From a bacterium (GTDB lineage Bacteria > Chloroflexota > Dormibacteria > Aeolococcales > Bog-877): a stretch of DNA of 48,368 nt. Where the stretch lies: positions 1 to 48,368 of the forward strand of contig JAJYPP010000021.1 in NCBI GenBank assembly GCA_021795235.1. The letters run 5' to 3'. The notes under the pieces were generated by a model. That model saw nothing but the letters and a program-made list of their open reading frames with translations. It was not told the origin of the DNA and ran no database searches. Position numbers and translations under genes: made by a program. Below, one piece after another: positions 17,820 to 25,695 of this stretch (position 1 is its first letter; every line of letters starts with the position of its first letter).

Positions 17820-17931
17820 GACGGATCGCCACCCAGGTGCGGGCTGGGCTCGGGAGCACATGGCTGCTGCCGCCGTGGCTGGCCCGGTGGTGCTGGCGGG
17901 CTCGGCTGCGGGGCTGCTCGCATTGCGATGA
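17820..17931 (+). pseudogene. Degraded duplicate of the 52-aa membrane protein
   Basis: A short frame ending at TGA 17929-17931 reads MAAAAVAGPVVLAGSAAGLL, aligning with AAAVAGLVVLAGSVAG of the 52-aa protein. Only the transmembrane half is recognisable, so I read this as the 3' remnant of a duplication that now flanks the protease gene. Confidence 0.4.
17878..17914 (+). repeat. Imperfect direct repeat, copy B
   Basis: Matches 16850-16886 at 34 of 37 positions by eye and lies about 1 kb downstream, on the other side of the protease gene. Confidence 0.6.
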
Positions 17932-18085
17932 TCCCTCGGACGGCCAGCCGACCGTGGGCGGGGCCGACTGTTTGTGGTAAGTACACCAAGATGCGGGCTG
18001 ATCTTCTACGGTTTCCCGGCCAACCCGCTGGCGGTCTCATCAGAGCGCGCACGAATAGGGCAGAGGACGGGGCGGGCATCTGAGA

Positions 18086-18399
18086 TCAGACGCGGTCGGC
18101 CCGAGACCGGCGGCGGGGAGGGCTTGAAGGTGCGTCCACCATCTCCATGGTCAGCTGCTGGAGGTCAGCGAGGAGCCTCCCGAGGCGCTTGGCGCTCTCG
18201 AACAGCGGTCGGTACTCGGCGGCCTCCTCGGGGGTGAGCAGACGGGTGACTGTCTTGTTGTCGACCTTGCGAGTCCAGGGTGCGTAGGGCCCGTGGAGAT
18301 TGCGGGGGCGTGGTGACCTGCGCAACTGGGCTTGCCGCAGCGCTGGGACTCCACGACCAGTGAGCTGGACGCGATCGTGGGCCCGTGGTGCCTGCTCAA
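18086..18399 (-). pseudogene. DUF6788-like protein, frameshifted
   Basis: The minus strand contains both halves of a small Cys-rich protein of the type often found beside transposases. The first half, read from ATG 18399, has SLVVESQRCGKPSC. The second half, in a different frame, has RNLHGPYAPWTRKVDNKTVT followed by LTPEEAAEYRPLFESAKRL and a Leu-rich helix to the stop at 18086-18088. The two frames must be joined near 18300-18310 to restore the usual CGKxxCxC...LHGPYxxWTRKVxxKTVTRxL pattern. Either a real frameshift or a sequencing error. DNA or nucleic-acid binding is the usual guess for this family but is unproven. Confidence 0.55.
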
Positions 18400-18435
18400 G
18401 GCCGCTCCGCCCGTGGGCGGTTCGCGCAGACTGGC

Positions 18436-20034
18436 TCACGCTGGCAGAGGGACGGCCTGGCTGGCACAGGCCGGAGCGCCCAGGCCGAGCCAGGTGGATG
18501 GGCTCGGGTCCGGGGGCAGCCGCAAGGAGCCGAGCAGCTTGGTGCGCTCGAAGACCTCGACCCGGAGATCGCGATACACCAGCGTCCACGCTGGTTCGCG
18601 CTGGAGCGCATCCGGGAAGGCGGTGCCTCGCTCGAAGACCACCAGCTGGGCCTGGCTGCCGTCCAGCCGCCGCAGCCAGGAAGGGCTCAGGTCGACGATG
18701 GCAGCGTAATCACGCAGCACTCGCGGCCCCATGAGCGCCGCATCGCCGAATACGAAGACCTTGTCCTTGGGGACCGTGTAGGCGAGAAACCCGCCGTCTC
18801 CGTACTGATTGAAGACGCGAAGTCCACCGGGCGCCGTCTCCAACCAGTGAGCGGCGCACACCGGGAAAGCCCCGACGTAGGTCGGCGAGTCGAGGGACGG
18901 GGTGGCCAGGGTACCCACCTGGCCTGCGAGTACCACGGCCAAGACCGACAGCATGACCAGTTCCAGCAGCACCAGCGGTCGAGGTTGCCGGGGCCTCAGG
19001 GGAAGTTTCCAGCGCCTGGCCAGGTCGGACCGCAATTGCTCCGCCAACACGATCCAGATCGGAATCCCGACCACCACCAGGATCACCAGGTTGCGGACCG
19101 ACTGCAGGGTCACCAGCAGGCCCAGCCCGAGGACCACGACGTCGCGCAGGGGCAGGCCGCGATACCTGACTATGAGCCAGGCCAGGGTCACGATGAAAGC
19201 CAGCAACGGGAGGAGGACGCCCACGTGGAAGTTCGGGCTGTGCCACTCCTGAATCAGGCTCTGCTGAGCGCTGCTGAACTGTGTCTGGAAGGGGTAGGCC
19301 ACTATCACCGACCCGTTGGGGTTGACCAGACTGGCCGCGATGGAGCCCAGAGTCGCCCAGGACAGCTGAACCAGGTGGTGTCGTTGGGCCCCGGTGCGCA
19401 AGCCCAGACCGGTGACGAGCCACTCGGAGGCCAGCACCGCCAGCAGCAGGATGAGGCCCATGATGAAGCCGGCGTGGAGGTTGGTCCAGGCCAGGAATAT
19501 AGGCGGGAGGATCCAGGCTATCCGCCCGCCCCGGCGCAGCTGGCGCTCGACCACCAGCAGGGTGACTCCTATAAGAAGGTATGTCTCCATCTGGGACCGA
19601 GGTCCCAGGATGGGATAGGCGGTGATCGCCGCCAGAACCAGGCCGATTCCCACCGAGATCCCGTTCGTACTGCGGATCGCCGCCGCCCGGGCCCAGATCG
19701 TGATGAACATGCCCAGGGTTATCAGCCAGTACCCGAGGACGACGCCGAGACGGCCGGCGGCCGCAGCCGCGGCCGCCATCCAGATCTCGCTGAGCCACTC
19801 CTGGAGGACCCAATGATGGCCGGCCGCCATGAACGCGTAGGGGTTGACGTGGATCAGGTGGCCGGTCCTGATCATGGTGTTGCCGTTGCGCAGGTGCCAC
19901 CAGAAGTCCGGATCCATCACCTGGGGCCGAGCCGCCAGCATCCCCGCGAGCAGGGCCAGCAGCGCGAAGAACCCGGGAAGGGTCAGCGGCCGCCCTGACC
20001 GGGGCTGCCGCTGACCTACTGGTGAGGCTGCCAA
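18436..20034 (-). CDS. Polytopic GT-C-like membrane protein (paralogue of 9692-11215)
   Basis: 532 aa from TTG 20034. The frame is open to 20208, but the extra N-terminus looks non-coding and a TAGACT box at 20064-20069 lies inside it. After the first helix comes DPDFWWHLRNGNTMIRTGHL, then HHWVLQEWLSEIWMAAA, a GT-C-like first loop with acidic residues beside Trp/His. About ten helices follow, with LVNPNGSVIVAYPFQTQF and HSPNFHVG matching LNPRG and SSPDFHPWG of the paralogue. The soluble C-terminal domain has FNQYGDGGFLAYTVPKDKVF. Probably transfers a sugar from a polyprenyl-phosphate donor. Substrate unknown. Confidence 0.7.
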   Translation of the reverse strand: MAASPVGQRQPRSGRPLTLPGFFALLALLAGMLAARPQVMDPDFWWHLRNGNTMIRTGHLIHVNPYAFMAAGHHWVLQEWLSEIWMAAAAAAAGRLGVVLGYWLITLGMFITIWARAAAIRSTNGISVGIGLVLAAITAYPILGPRSQMETYLLIGVTLLVVERQLRRGGRIAWILPPIFLAWTNLHAGFIMGLILLLAVLASEWLVTGLGLRTGAQRHHLVQLSWATLGSIAASLVNPNGSVIVAYPFQTQFSSAQQSLIQEWHSPNFHVGVLLPLLAFIVTLAWLIVRYRGLPLRDVVVLGLGLLVTLQSVRNLVILVVVGIPIWIVLAEQLRSDLARRWKLPLRPRQPRPLVLLELVMLSVLAVVLAGQVGTLATPSLDSPTYVGAFPVCAAHWLETAPGGLRVFNQYGDGGFLAYTVPKDKVFVFGDAALMGPRVLRDYAAIVDLSPSWLRRLDGSQAQLVVFERGTAFPDALQREPAWTLVYRDLRVEVFERTKLLGSLRLPPDPSPSTWLGLGAPACASQAVPLPA

Positions 20035-20159
20035 TGCCGTCCACTCGGAGCGCTCACCGGGCCAGTCTATGGCCCCGGACGGGGTGCCCTGCCGCTGTTG
20101 CAGCTCCGCGGCAGCTTCGATGCATCGCCGTCCCACGCGCGCAGGACGGGGCCAGCGCT

Positions 20160-20165
20160 TAACCT
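20160..20165 (+). promoter_or_regulatory. -10 box TAACCT, leaderless promoter of the histidine kinase gene
   Basis: TAACCT ends 6 nt before GTG 20172. It lies in the 137-bp divergent gap between the kinase and the minus-strand GT-C-like gene. Confidence 0.4.
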
Positions 20166-20171
20166 TGGTCT

Positions 20172-21233
20172 GTGGCGGCAGCACCCTCGTCCAACCCCCC
20201 GCCGGCATCCCTTCTGGAGCTGCGTCAGGCGCTCGATCAGGAGACCTCCCGGCTCGAGGACGCGCTCCTGGCCATGGACGAGGAGGTGATGCGGCTCTTG
20301 GCCGGGCTGGACCAGATGGCCGAACGGATCGAGGACGCGGACATAGTCAGCCGCCACGTCCTGCGCGACCACGGCCGCTTCCAGCCTGACGAGGTCGAGG
20401 CAGCCATCTCCCGGGGCCACGCGCTGCGCCTCGAGGCGGGCCTGGCCCGCGCGCGGTTGGTCCACTGCCGCCTGTGGGCCAAGGACTTGCGCTACTGGCA
20501 TGCTCTCCTGCGAGCCACCTCCGAGCACCTGGACGACCACCGGCCGGTGGACGGAACCCTGGAGGAGGGCCTGGCCCGTTACCGCAGCGCGTCCCGTCAG
20601 GTATTCCAGATCATCGAGGAGGAGCGGATGCGGATCGCGCGGGACATGCACGACGGCCCCGCCCAGTCGATGTCCAATCTGGTTCTGCGGGCGGAGATCC
20701 TGGAGCGGTTGGTCGACCGCGACCCCGAGCGCGCCAAGAGCGAGATCCAGAGCTTCAAGGACTCGATGAAAGGGGTCCTCGACGAGACTCGCGACTTCAT
20801 CTTCGATCTCCGCCCCATGACCCTCGACGATCTGGGCGTGATCCCGACCCTCAGGCGGCTGGTGAACGAGTACAAGGAGAGGGAGGGGATCGAGGCCAGG
20901 CTCTCCGTGATCGGGCAGGAGCGACGTCTGCCTCCGGAGACCGAGGGCGCTCTCTTCCGGATCGTCAAGGAGGCGCTGGTCAACGTCCGCAAGCACGCCC
21001 ACGCCGGCACCCTCGACGTGTTGATCAACCTGCAGCCACTTCGGGTGAGCGCCGTGATCAAGGATGACGGAGAGGGGTTCGACCTGGCCGCCGTGGAGGC
21101 GCGGCTGGCTCGCGAGCCCCACTTCGGGATCATCTCGATGAGGGAGCGCGCCAACTTGGAGCACGGGCAGTTGGAGGTCCTGTCTCAGGTCGGTCGCGGG
21201 ACCGAGGTGCGGGTGACCCTGCCGATCGCTTGA
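20172..21233 (+). CDS. Soluble DegS-like histidine kinase (HisKA_3)
   Basis: 353 aa, no transmembrane segment. Residues about 12-150 form a long charged helical sensor of the DegS type. The dimerisation/phosphoacceptor region is EEERMRIARDMHDGPAQSMS with His160. The HATPase_c domain shows the N-box (VKEALVNVRKHAHA, about residues 262-275), the G1 box DDGEGFD and a late GIISMRERA motif. Such cytoplasmic kinases read internal signals and normally pair with NarL/DegU-type regulators. None is next to it. The nearest receiver domain is in the CpaE protein 1.6 kb downstream. It lies 135 bp before flp on the same strand. Confidence 0.85.
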   Translation: MAAAPSSNPPPASLLELRQALDQETSRLEDALLAMDEEVMRLLAGLDQMAERIEDADIVSRHVLRDHGRFQPDEVEAAISRGHALRLEAGLARARLVHCRLWAKDLRYWHALLRATSEHLDDHRPVDGTLEEGLARYRSASRQVFQIIEEERMRIARDMHDGPAQSMSNLVLRAEILERLVDRDPERAKSEIQSFKDSMKGVLDETRDFIFDLRPMTLDDLGVIPTLRRLVNEYKEREGIEARLSVIGQERRLPPETEGALFRIVKEALVNVRKHAHAGTLDVLINLQPLRVSAVIKDDGEGFDLAAVEARLAREPHFGIISMRERANLEHGQLEVLSQVGRGTEVRVTLPIA

Positions 21234-21289
21234 CGCCACCTCCAGAAAACGTTACCGCCCGGTTACACGATCTTGCGGACCCCTCCCCA

Positions 21290-21295
21290 TATACT
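21290..21295 (+). promoter_or_regulatory. -10 box TATACT, probable flp promoter
   Basis: Within CCATATACTCACGCC, almost identical to the box before the WecG-like gene. It lies 73 nt before ATG 21369, giving a real 5' leader of about 67 nt, unlike the leaderless genes. TTACAC at 21263-21268 and TTGCGG at 21273-21278 are both poorly spaced as -35 elements. Confidence 0.5.
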
Positions 21296-21350
21296 CACGC
21301 CTGCCCTATCCAGGCCCGCAGGTGATTGAGCCTGTGGTAGTTGCTGCGGC

Positions 21351-21358
21351 AAAGGAGG
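21351..21358 (+). promoter_or_regulatory. Consensus Shine-Dalgarno AAAGGAGG of flp
   Basis: Eight bases fully complementary to the usual 16S rRNA 3' end, 10 nt before ATG 21369. It is the strongest ribosome-binding site in the window, as expected for an abundant pilin. Confidence 0.75.
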
Positions 21359-21368
21359 ATCCCACCGG

Positions 21369-21569
21369 ATGCTAAGTTCTTGGTACGTACGGCTGCGTAA
21401 CCGCTTCGCGGAGGCCATGGCGCCTCGCGAGTCGGACGAGGAGGAGGGGCAGGGCATGGTTGAGTACGCCCTGATTTTGGTTCTCATCGCCATCGTCGTC
21501 ATCGTCGTTCTTGCGGTCGTCGGTCACAAGGTGAGCGACGTCTTCTCCAACATCAACAAGGCGCTTTAG
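21369..21569 (+). CDS. flp: Flp-family type IVb pilin
   Basis: 66 aa. The class III prepilin signature is EEGQGMVEYALILVLIAIVV: cleavage is expected after the Gly of EEG (about residue 27), leaving Gln-Gly-Met-Val-Glu-Tyr with the conserved Glu5 and Tyr6, followed by a single hydrophobic assembly helix and a short polar tail. The leader, about 27 residues with a basic N-terminus and an acidic ESDEEEG stretch, is longer than many Flp leaders. It is the major subunit of the Tad pilus encoded downstream. Strong ribosome-binding site, own promoter, and a hairpin after the stop. Confidence 0.9.
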   Translation: MLSSWYVRLRNRFAEAMAPRESDEEEGQGMVEYALILVLIAIVVIVVLAVVGHKVSDVFSNINKAL

Positions 21570-21592
21570 CTGACAAGCCACTCGTAGCCAGG

Positions 21593-21624
21593 GAGCGCGC
21601 GGCGGGTATTCCCGCCGCGCGCTC
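21593..21624 (+). terminator. Perfect 14-bp hairpin between flp and cpaB
   Basis: GAGCGCGCGGCGGG, loop TATT, then the exact complement. It begins 24 nt after the flp stop and has no T-run after it, so it is more likely a partial terminator or a 3'-end stabiliser of flp mRNA than a full intrinsic terminator. It would make pilin mRNA more abundant than the downstream assembly genes. Confidence 0.75.
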
Positions 21625-21680
21625 ATCCACATCCGCAGCCGGCCGCCTCGGCCGGGTGCAATCCTCGGAGGTTATCGACG

Positions 21681-22829
21681 GTGACGACCGATTTGAAAGG
21701 ACGGGTCAATCAGGTCTGGATCGCCGTGGGTCTGATCTGCGCGATCGCGGCGTTCGGACTCGCTTACTACTTCACGCGCGCTGGCGCCACACCTCCCAAG
21801 CCGGTGATCCCGGCCAACGGCCGGTTGGTGGTGGTCGCGCGCGTGGCGATCCCCAGCGGCACCCTGATCACCCCCGGGATGCTGGAGGTGACTCGGATCA
21901 AGGGCGTTCTGCCCGTCAACGCGTACACCTCCTGCCAAGCTCTGGTGGGTGAGGCCTGCGCAACGGCCGCCGGGGTCGCGGCCCCCAAGACCGTCACCCA
22001 GTCCACCACCCTCAACTACTACGCGGTCGTGCCTATCGTCGCCAACACCGAGATCACCGCAAGTCTGGTGGCACCCAACAAGGTCGCCCAGACCCCCTCC
22101 TTCGGCAGTCTCAACCTCCCTCCCGGAGACGTGGCGCTGGCCGTGACCCTGCCAAACGGCTCGGTGGGCGGGTACCTTCAGGCCGGTGACCGGATCGACA
22201 TCATCGCCAAGGCCAGCAGTGGCAATGCGAACTTCTCCTTCGAGGATCTGCTGGTTCTGGCCATCGGTCCGCCGTCGACGGCCAAGGCTGCCTCGGCAGC
22301 GACCGGTGCGGTGGTGCTTCAGGTGACCCGCAGCCAGGCGCTAGGGATCCAGGAGCTGGTGGCGACGGGCTCGATCTACACCGTGGTGCTGCGGTCGGCT
22401 GCCGACTACGGGCACGGCTACATCCCCACCACGGTCACCCCCGGGGACAACTTCACCCAGGCCTGCACCGTGGGTACCACCGTCAATCCCATCATCGAGG
22501 AAGATCTGCAGCAGGCGAAGGCGGCGGTGACCGCGGCCACCAAGACCTACAACCTGGCGCAGCGGAACTACACCAAGGCGAACAGCACCCTGCAGACGCT
22601 CTCCAGCAACAGCTCGCAGCAGCCGGCTGCCAAGCAGCTGGTGCTCTCCGACGCCGCCACCCTGTCCCAGGATCAGTTCTCGCTCATCCAGGCCCAGAAT
22701 GCGGTCACCTCGGACCAGGCCGTGCTGTACTGTGGGGCCAAGGCCGCCCAATCGCAGTCGAGTTCCAGCGGCTACGGCGCCGGCAGCCCGCAGATGATGC
22801 AGAGCCTGTTCGGATTCGCGATCCCCTGA
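21681..22829 (+). CDS. cpaB: CpaB/RcpC-like pilus assembly protein (SAF domain)
   Basis: 382 aa. One N-terminal transmembrane helix (about residues 10-30) is followed by a SAF domain with VVVARVAIPSGTLITPGMLE. A second conserved block, LPPGDVALAVTLPNGSVGGY then LQAGDRIDIIA, is the RcpC/CpaB domain. The C-terminal 120 residues are an Ala/Gln/Ser-rich helix (about 275-345) and a Ser/Gly tail, an extension not needed in the family. In secretin-bearing bacteria CpaB helps the outer-membrane channel. No secretin is present here, so it may contact the cell wall instead (inference). GTG 21681 has GGAGG upstream. Confidence 0.85.
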   Translation: MTTDLKGRVNQVWIAVGLICAIAAFGLAYYFTRAGATPPKPVIPANGRLVVVARVAIPSGTLITPGMLEVTRIKGVLPVNAYTSCQALVGEACATAAGVAAPKTVTQSTTLNYYAVVPIVANTEITASLVAPNKVAQTPSFGSLNLPPGDVALAVTLPNGSVGGYLQAGDRIDIIAKASSGNANFSFEDLLVLAIGPPSTAKAASAATGAVVLQVTRSQALGIQELVATGSIYTVVLRSAADYGHGYIPTTVTPGDNFTQACTVGTTVNPIIEEDLQQAKAAVTAATKTYNLAQRNYTKANSTLQTLSSNSSQQPAAKQLVLSDAATLSQDQFSLIQAQNAVTSDQAVLYCGAKAAQSQSSSSGYGAGSPQMMQSLFGFAIP

Positions 22830-22869
22830 TCGGAGGTTGGATCCAGGAAGGTAGAGCGGTGTTGCCCCA

Positions 22870-24111
22870 GTGGCTGAGACGCGGGCTATGATCCGGGTGG
22901 TGGTGGTGGACGACATCTCCAGCACCCGGGAGAACCTGAAGAAGCTCCTCTCCTTCGAGGATGACATCGAGGTCGTCGGCACGGCCGGCGACGGCCGCGA
23001 GGGCATCGAGGTGAGCCGCCAGCTGCAGCCTCACGTGGTGCTGATGGACGTCAACATGCCGGGCATGGACGGCATCAGCGCCACCGAGGCGCTGGCGGTG
23101 GAGCTGCCACAGTGCCCGGTGGTCATCATGTCGGTCCAGGGCGAGCGGGACTACCTGCGGCGGGCGATGCAGTCGGGAGCTCGAGAGTTCCTGATCAAGC
23201 CCTTCACCGGCGACGAGCTGGTGGCAAGCATCCGCCGTGTGTACGAACTGGAGGCCAAGAAGGGGTCCTACTCCGTCAAGCCGGAGGCGCAGGCCCCGGA
23301 GCCGGAGAAGCAGGGCGGCAAGGTGTGCGTCGTCCTGAGCGGCAAGGGTGGCTGCGGCAAGACCTTCGTCGCCATCAACCTAGCCATGGCGCTGCGCGTC
23401 GAGACCAGTGCCAGGGTCTGCCTGGTCGATCTCGATCTCCAGTTCGGAGATGTCGGCGTGATGATGAACTTGGACCACGCCAAGACCATCACCGAACTGG
23501 TGGATGGAGCCGGCACCCTCGACTGGGAATTCGTGGACGATGTGCTGGCCGACGGTCCCTTGGGTCTGCGGATCCTGCTGGGACCCTTCAGCCCCGAATA
23601 CGGAGACCTGGTGCGAGCTGAACACGTCCACCAGATTGTAGACATTCTGCGACGAGAGTTTGACTATGTCGTGGTGGACACGGGCAGTCAGTTGTCGGAG
23701 GCTACCCTGGAGGCGATCGACATCTCCGATCAGGTGATCGTGGTCGGCGCCCTCACCATCCCCGCCATCAAGGATACCCGACTGATGCTGAAGATGCTGG
23801 AGTCCCTCAGAGTTGACCGCGACCACATCTCCGTGGTGGTGAACAGTCACGACGCCCACGCCGTCTACGACGGCCCCAGCATTGAGCGCAACCTCAAGTT
23901 CCCAGTCCGGGTCCAGCTGCCGTCGGAGCCGCGGCTGGTCGGCGGCTCGATCCATCGTGGAACGCCGCTGCTCGTAACCCACCCCGACTCCGAGATCGCG
24001 GAGCTCATGAAGGGGTTGGCACGGGGGCTGCGGAGCCCGGACGCTCTGGCGGAGGAGATCAGAGTTCCTGTGAAGCAAGCCGGCGGTCGCCGGTTCAGCC
24101 TGCGGCGATAG
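22870..24111 (+). CDS. cpaE: CpaE/TadZ pilus localisation ATPase with intact receiver domain
   Basis: 413 aa. Residues 8-125 are a CheY-like receiver with all key residues: Asp14/Asp15 in VVVDDIS, phosphoacceptor Asp60 in VVLMDVNMPGMDG, Ser88 in VIMSVQG and Lys110 in LIKPFT. Residues 150-390 are a ParA/MinD-like ATPase with the deviant Walker A GKGGCGKT (158-165), VCLVDLDLQFGDVGVMMN and DYVVVDTGSQLSE. TadZ/CpaE proteins mark the site of Tad pilus assembly. In many members the receiver is degenerate, so retention of every residue is notable. GTG 22870 is used; ATG 22888 is an alternative that keeps the domain whole. Confidence 0.88.
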   Translation: MAETRAMIRVVVVDDISSTRENLKKLLSFEDDIEVVGTAGDGREGIEVSRQLQPHVVLMDVNMPGMDGISATEALAVELPQCPVVIMSVQGERDYLRRAMQSGAREFLIKPFTGDELVASIRRVYELEAKKGSYSVKPEAQAPEPEKQGGKVCVVLSGKGGCGKTFVAINLAMALRVETSARVCLVDLDLQFGDVGVMMNLDHAKTITELVDGAGTLDWEFVDDVLADGPLGLRILLGPFSPEYGDLVRAEHVHQIVDILRREFDYVVVDTGSQLSEATLEAIDISDQVIVVGALTIPAIKDTRLMLKMLESLRVDRDHISVVVNSHDAHAVYDGPSIERNLKFPVRVQLPSEPRLVGGSIHRGTPLLVTHPDSEIAELMKGLARGLRSPDALAEEIRVPVKQAGGRRFSLRR

Positions 24112-24135
24112 AGCCAAGGAAGGAGTTCACCCAAC

Positions 24136-25695
24136 ATGTCATTGCTGGAGCGGGTCAGGACCAAGGGGGATGGGGAGTCTGAGGGTGGGGGAGCGACGGC
24201 TGCCCCTGCAGTTGCCCCTGCCACTCAAGGGACCGGGACGGTGGCGCCGCGGTCGGCACCCCCTCCGCCCACTTCAGCCTCGCGGCTGGCTAGCGCGGTG
24301 GAGGCCGCGCGCCCCGCCGAGGAGAATCCGGGCACGGCCTCGGGTGCCGGGTGGCGAGAGCGGACCGGCGGCAATCGGGCCGCCCACGAAGTCAGAGCGA
24401 CAGCCCACCCGCAGTACCTGGCCGTCAAGTCTCAGGTCACCAAGCTCCTGCTGGAGGAGTACGCCGACGTCTCGAAGGCGCCCCGCGACCGGCTGATTGC
24501 CAAGATCGGGGAGCTGGCCGGAGAGGTGCTGGAGGAGCTCAGCATCTCGATCACCCGCAACGACCGCCAGCGCCTGGTAGAACAGCTGGTCAACGACGTG
24601 CTGGGCTTGGGGCCCCTGGAGACGCTGCTCAAGAACCCGGACATCACCGAGATCATGATCAACGGGCCGGAGAAGATATACGTCGAGCGCAACGGCAAGA
24701 TCCAGCGCTACCCCGCCCGGTTCGACTCCAACGAGCACCTCATGCAGATCATCGACCGCATCGTGAGCTCAATCGGGCGGCGGGTCGACGAGAGCTCCCC
24801 GATGGTCGACGCGCGGCTGAAGGACGGCTCCCGGGTCAACGTGATCATCCCCCCCTTGGCGCTCCAGGGCGCGACGATGACGATCCGGCGGTTCAGCAAG
24901 GATCCCTACACGGTCGACAACCTGATCGAGTTCGGGACCTTGACCTCGGAGATGGCGACCTTCGTCAAGGCCTGCGTCAGAGGGCGCATGAACGTGGTGA
25001 TCTCGGGCGGTACCGGCTCGGGCAAGACCACGACCTTGAACGTCCTCTCGCGCTGGATCCCCGACGACGAGCGCATCATCACGATCGAGGACTCGGCGGA
25101 GCTGCAACTGAATCAGGAGCACGTGGTCACCTTGGAGTCGCGGCCGGCCAACATCGAGGGTCGGGGCCGGATCGGCATCCGCGAACTGGTGATCAACTCG
25201 CTGCGAATGCGCCCCGACCGGATCGTGGTGGGGGAGTGCCGTGGGGGCGAGGCTCTGGACATGCTCCAGGCGATGAACACCGGCCACGACGGATCGCTCA
25301 CGACCGTCCACGCCAACTCGCCAGCGGACGCCCTGTCCCGGTTGGAGACCATGGTCCTGATGGCGGGCACCGACCTGCCCTCGCGGGCGATCCGGGAGCA
25401 GATCGGCTCTGCCATCAACATAATCGTCCAGCAGGCTCGGCTGCGAGATGGCAGCCGGCGGATCATCGCCATCTCCGAGTGCTGTGGCTTCGACGGCGAC
25501 CGCGTCGAGCTCAAGGAGATCTTCCGCTTCAACCAGCGCGGCATGGACGACGACGGCAAGGTGATCGGGGAGTTCGCGCCAGTGCGCGTCCCCGACTGCC
25601 TGGAGGACCTCAAGGCCATTGGAGAGCCGGTCGACCCGGCCATCTTCAGCGCCGAAGGGGCCCCCGAGCCCGCCGCTGAGGCCAACGTGGCGTGA
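24136..25695 (+). CDS. cpaF: TadA/CpaF pilus assembly ATPase, long form
   Basis: 519 aa. The first 90 residues are an Ala/Pro/Gly/Ser-rich, probably disordered extension. The N-terminal domain follows ([20 protein letters not shown], about 164-183), then the secretion ATPase core: Walker A GGTGSGKT at 291-298, the Asp box [12 protein letters not shown], Walker [21 protein letters not shown] and the His-box-like [14 protein letters not shown]. It powers pilin insertion from the cytoplasmic side with TadB/TadC. ATG 24136 has AAGGAAGGAG upstream, and the gene ends in a GTGA overlap with tadB. Confidence 0.93.
   Translation: MSLLERVRTKGDGESEGGGATAAPAVAPATQGTGTVAPRSAPPPPTSASRLASAVEAARPAEENPGTASGAGWRERTGGNRAAHEVRATAHPQYLAVKSQVTKLLLEEYADVSKAPRDRLIAKIGELAGEVLEELSISITRNDRQRLVEQLVNDVLGLGPLETLLKNPDITEIMINGPEKIYVERNGKIQRYPARFDSNEHLMQIIDRIVSSIGRRVDESSPMVDARLKDGSRVNVIIPPLALQGATMTIRRFSKDPYTVDNLIEFGTLTSEMATFVKACVRGRMNVVISGGTGSGKTTTLNVLSRWIPDDERIITIEDSAELQLNQEHVVTLESRPANIEGRGRIGIRELVINSLRMRPDRIVVGECRGGEALDMLQAMNTGHDGSLTTVHANSPADALSRLETMVLMAGTDLPSRAIREQIGSAINIIVQQARLRDGSRRIIAISECCGFDGDRVELKEIFRFNQRGMDDDGKVIGEFAPVRVPDCLEDLKAIGEPVDPAIFSAEGAPEPAAEANVA

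Noticed and set aside
18385..19998. 537-codon plus-strand frame opposite the second GT-C-like gene
   Set aside because: Low-complexity Gln/Asp/Arg/His content and no domain; the minus strand has clear helices.
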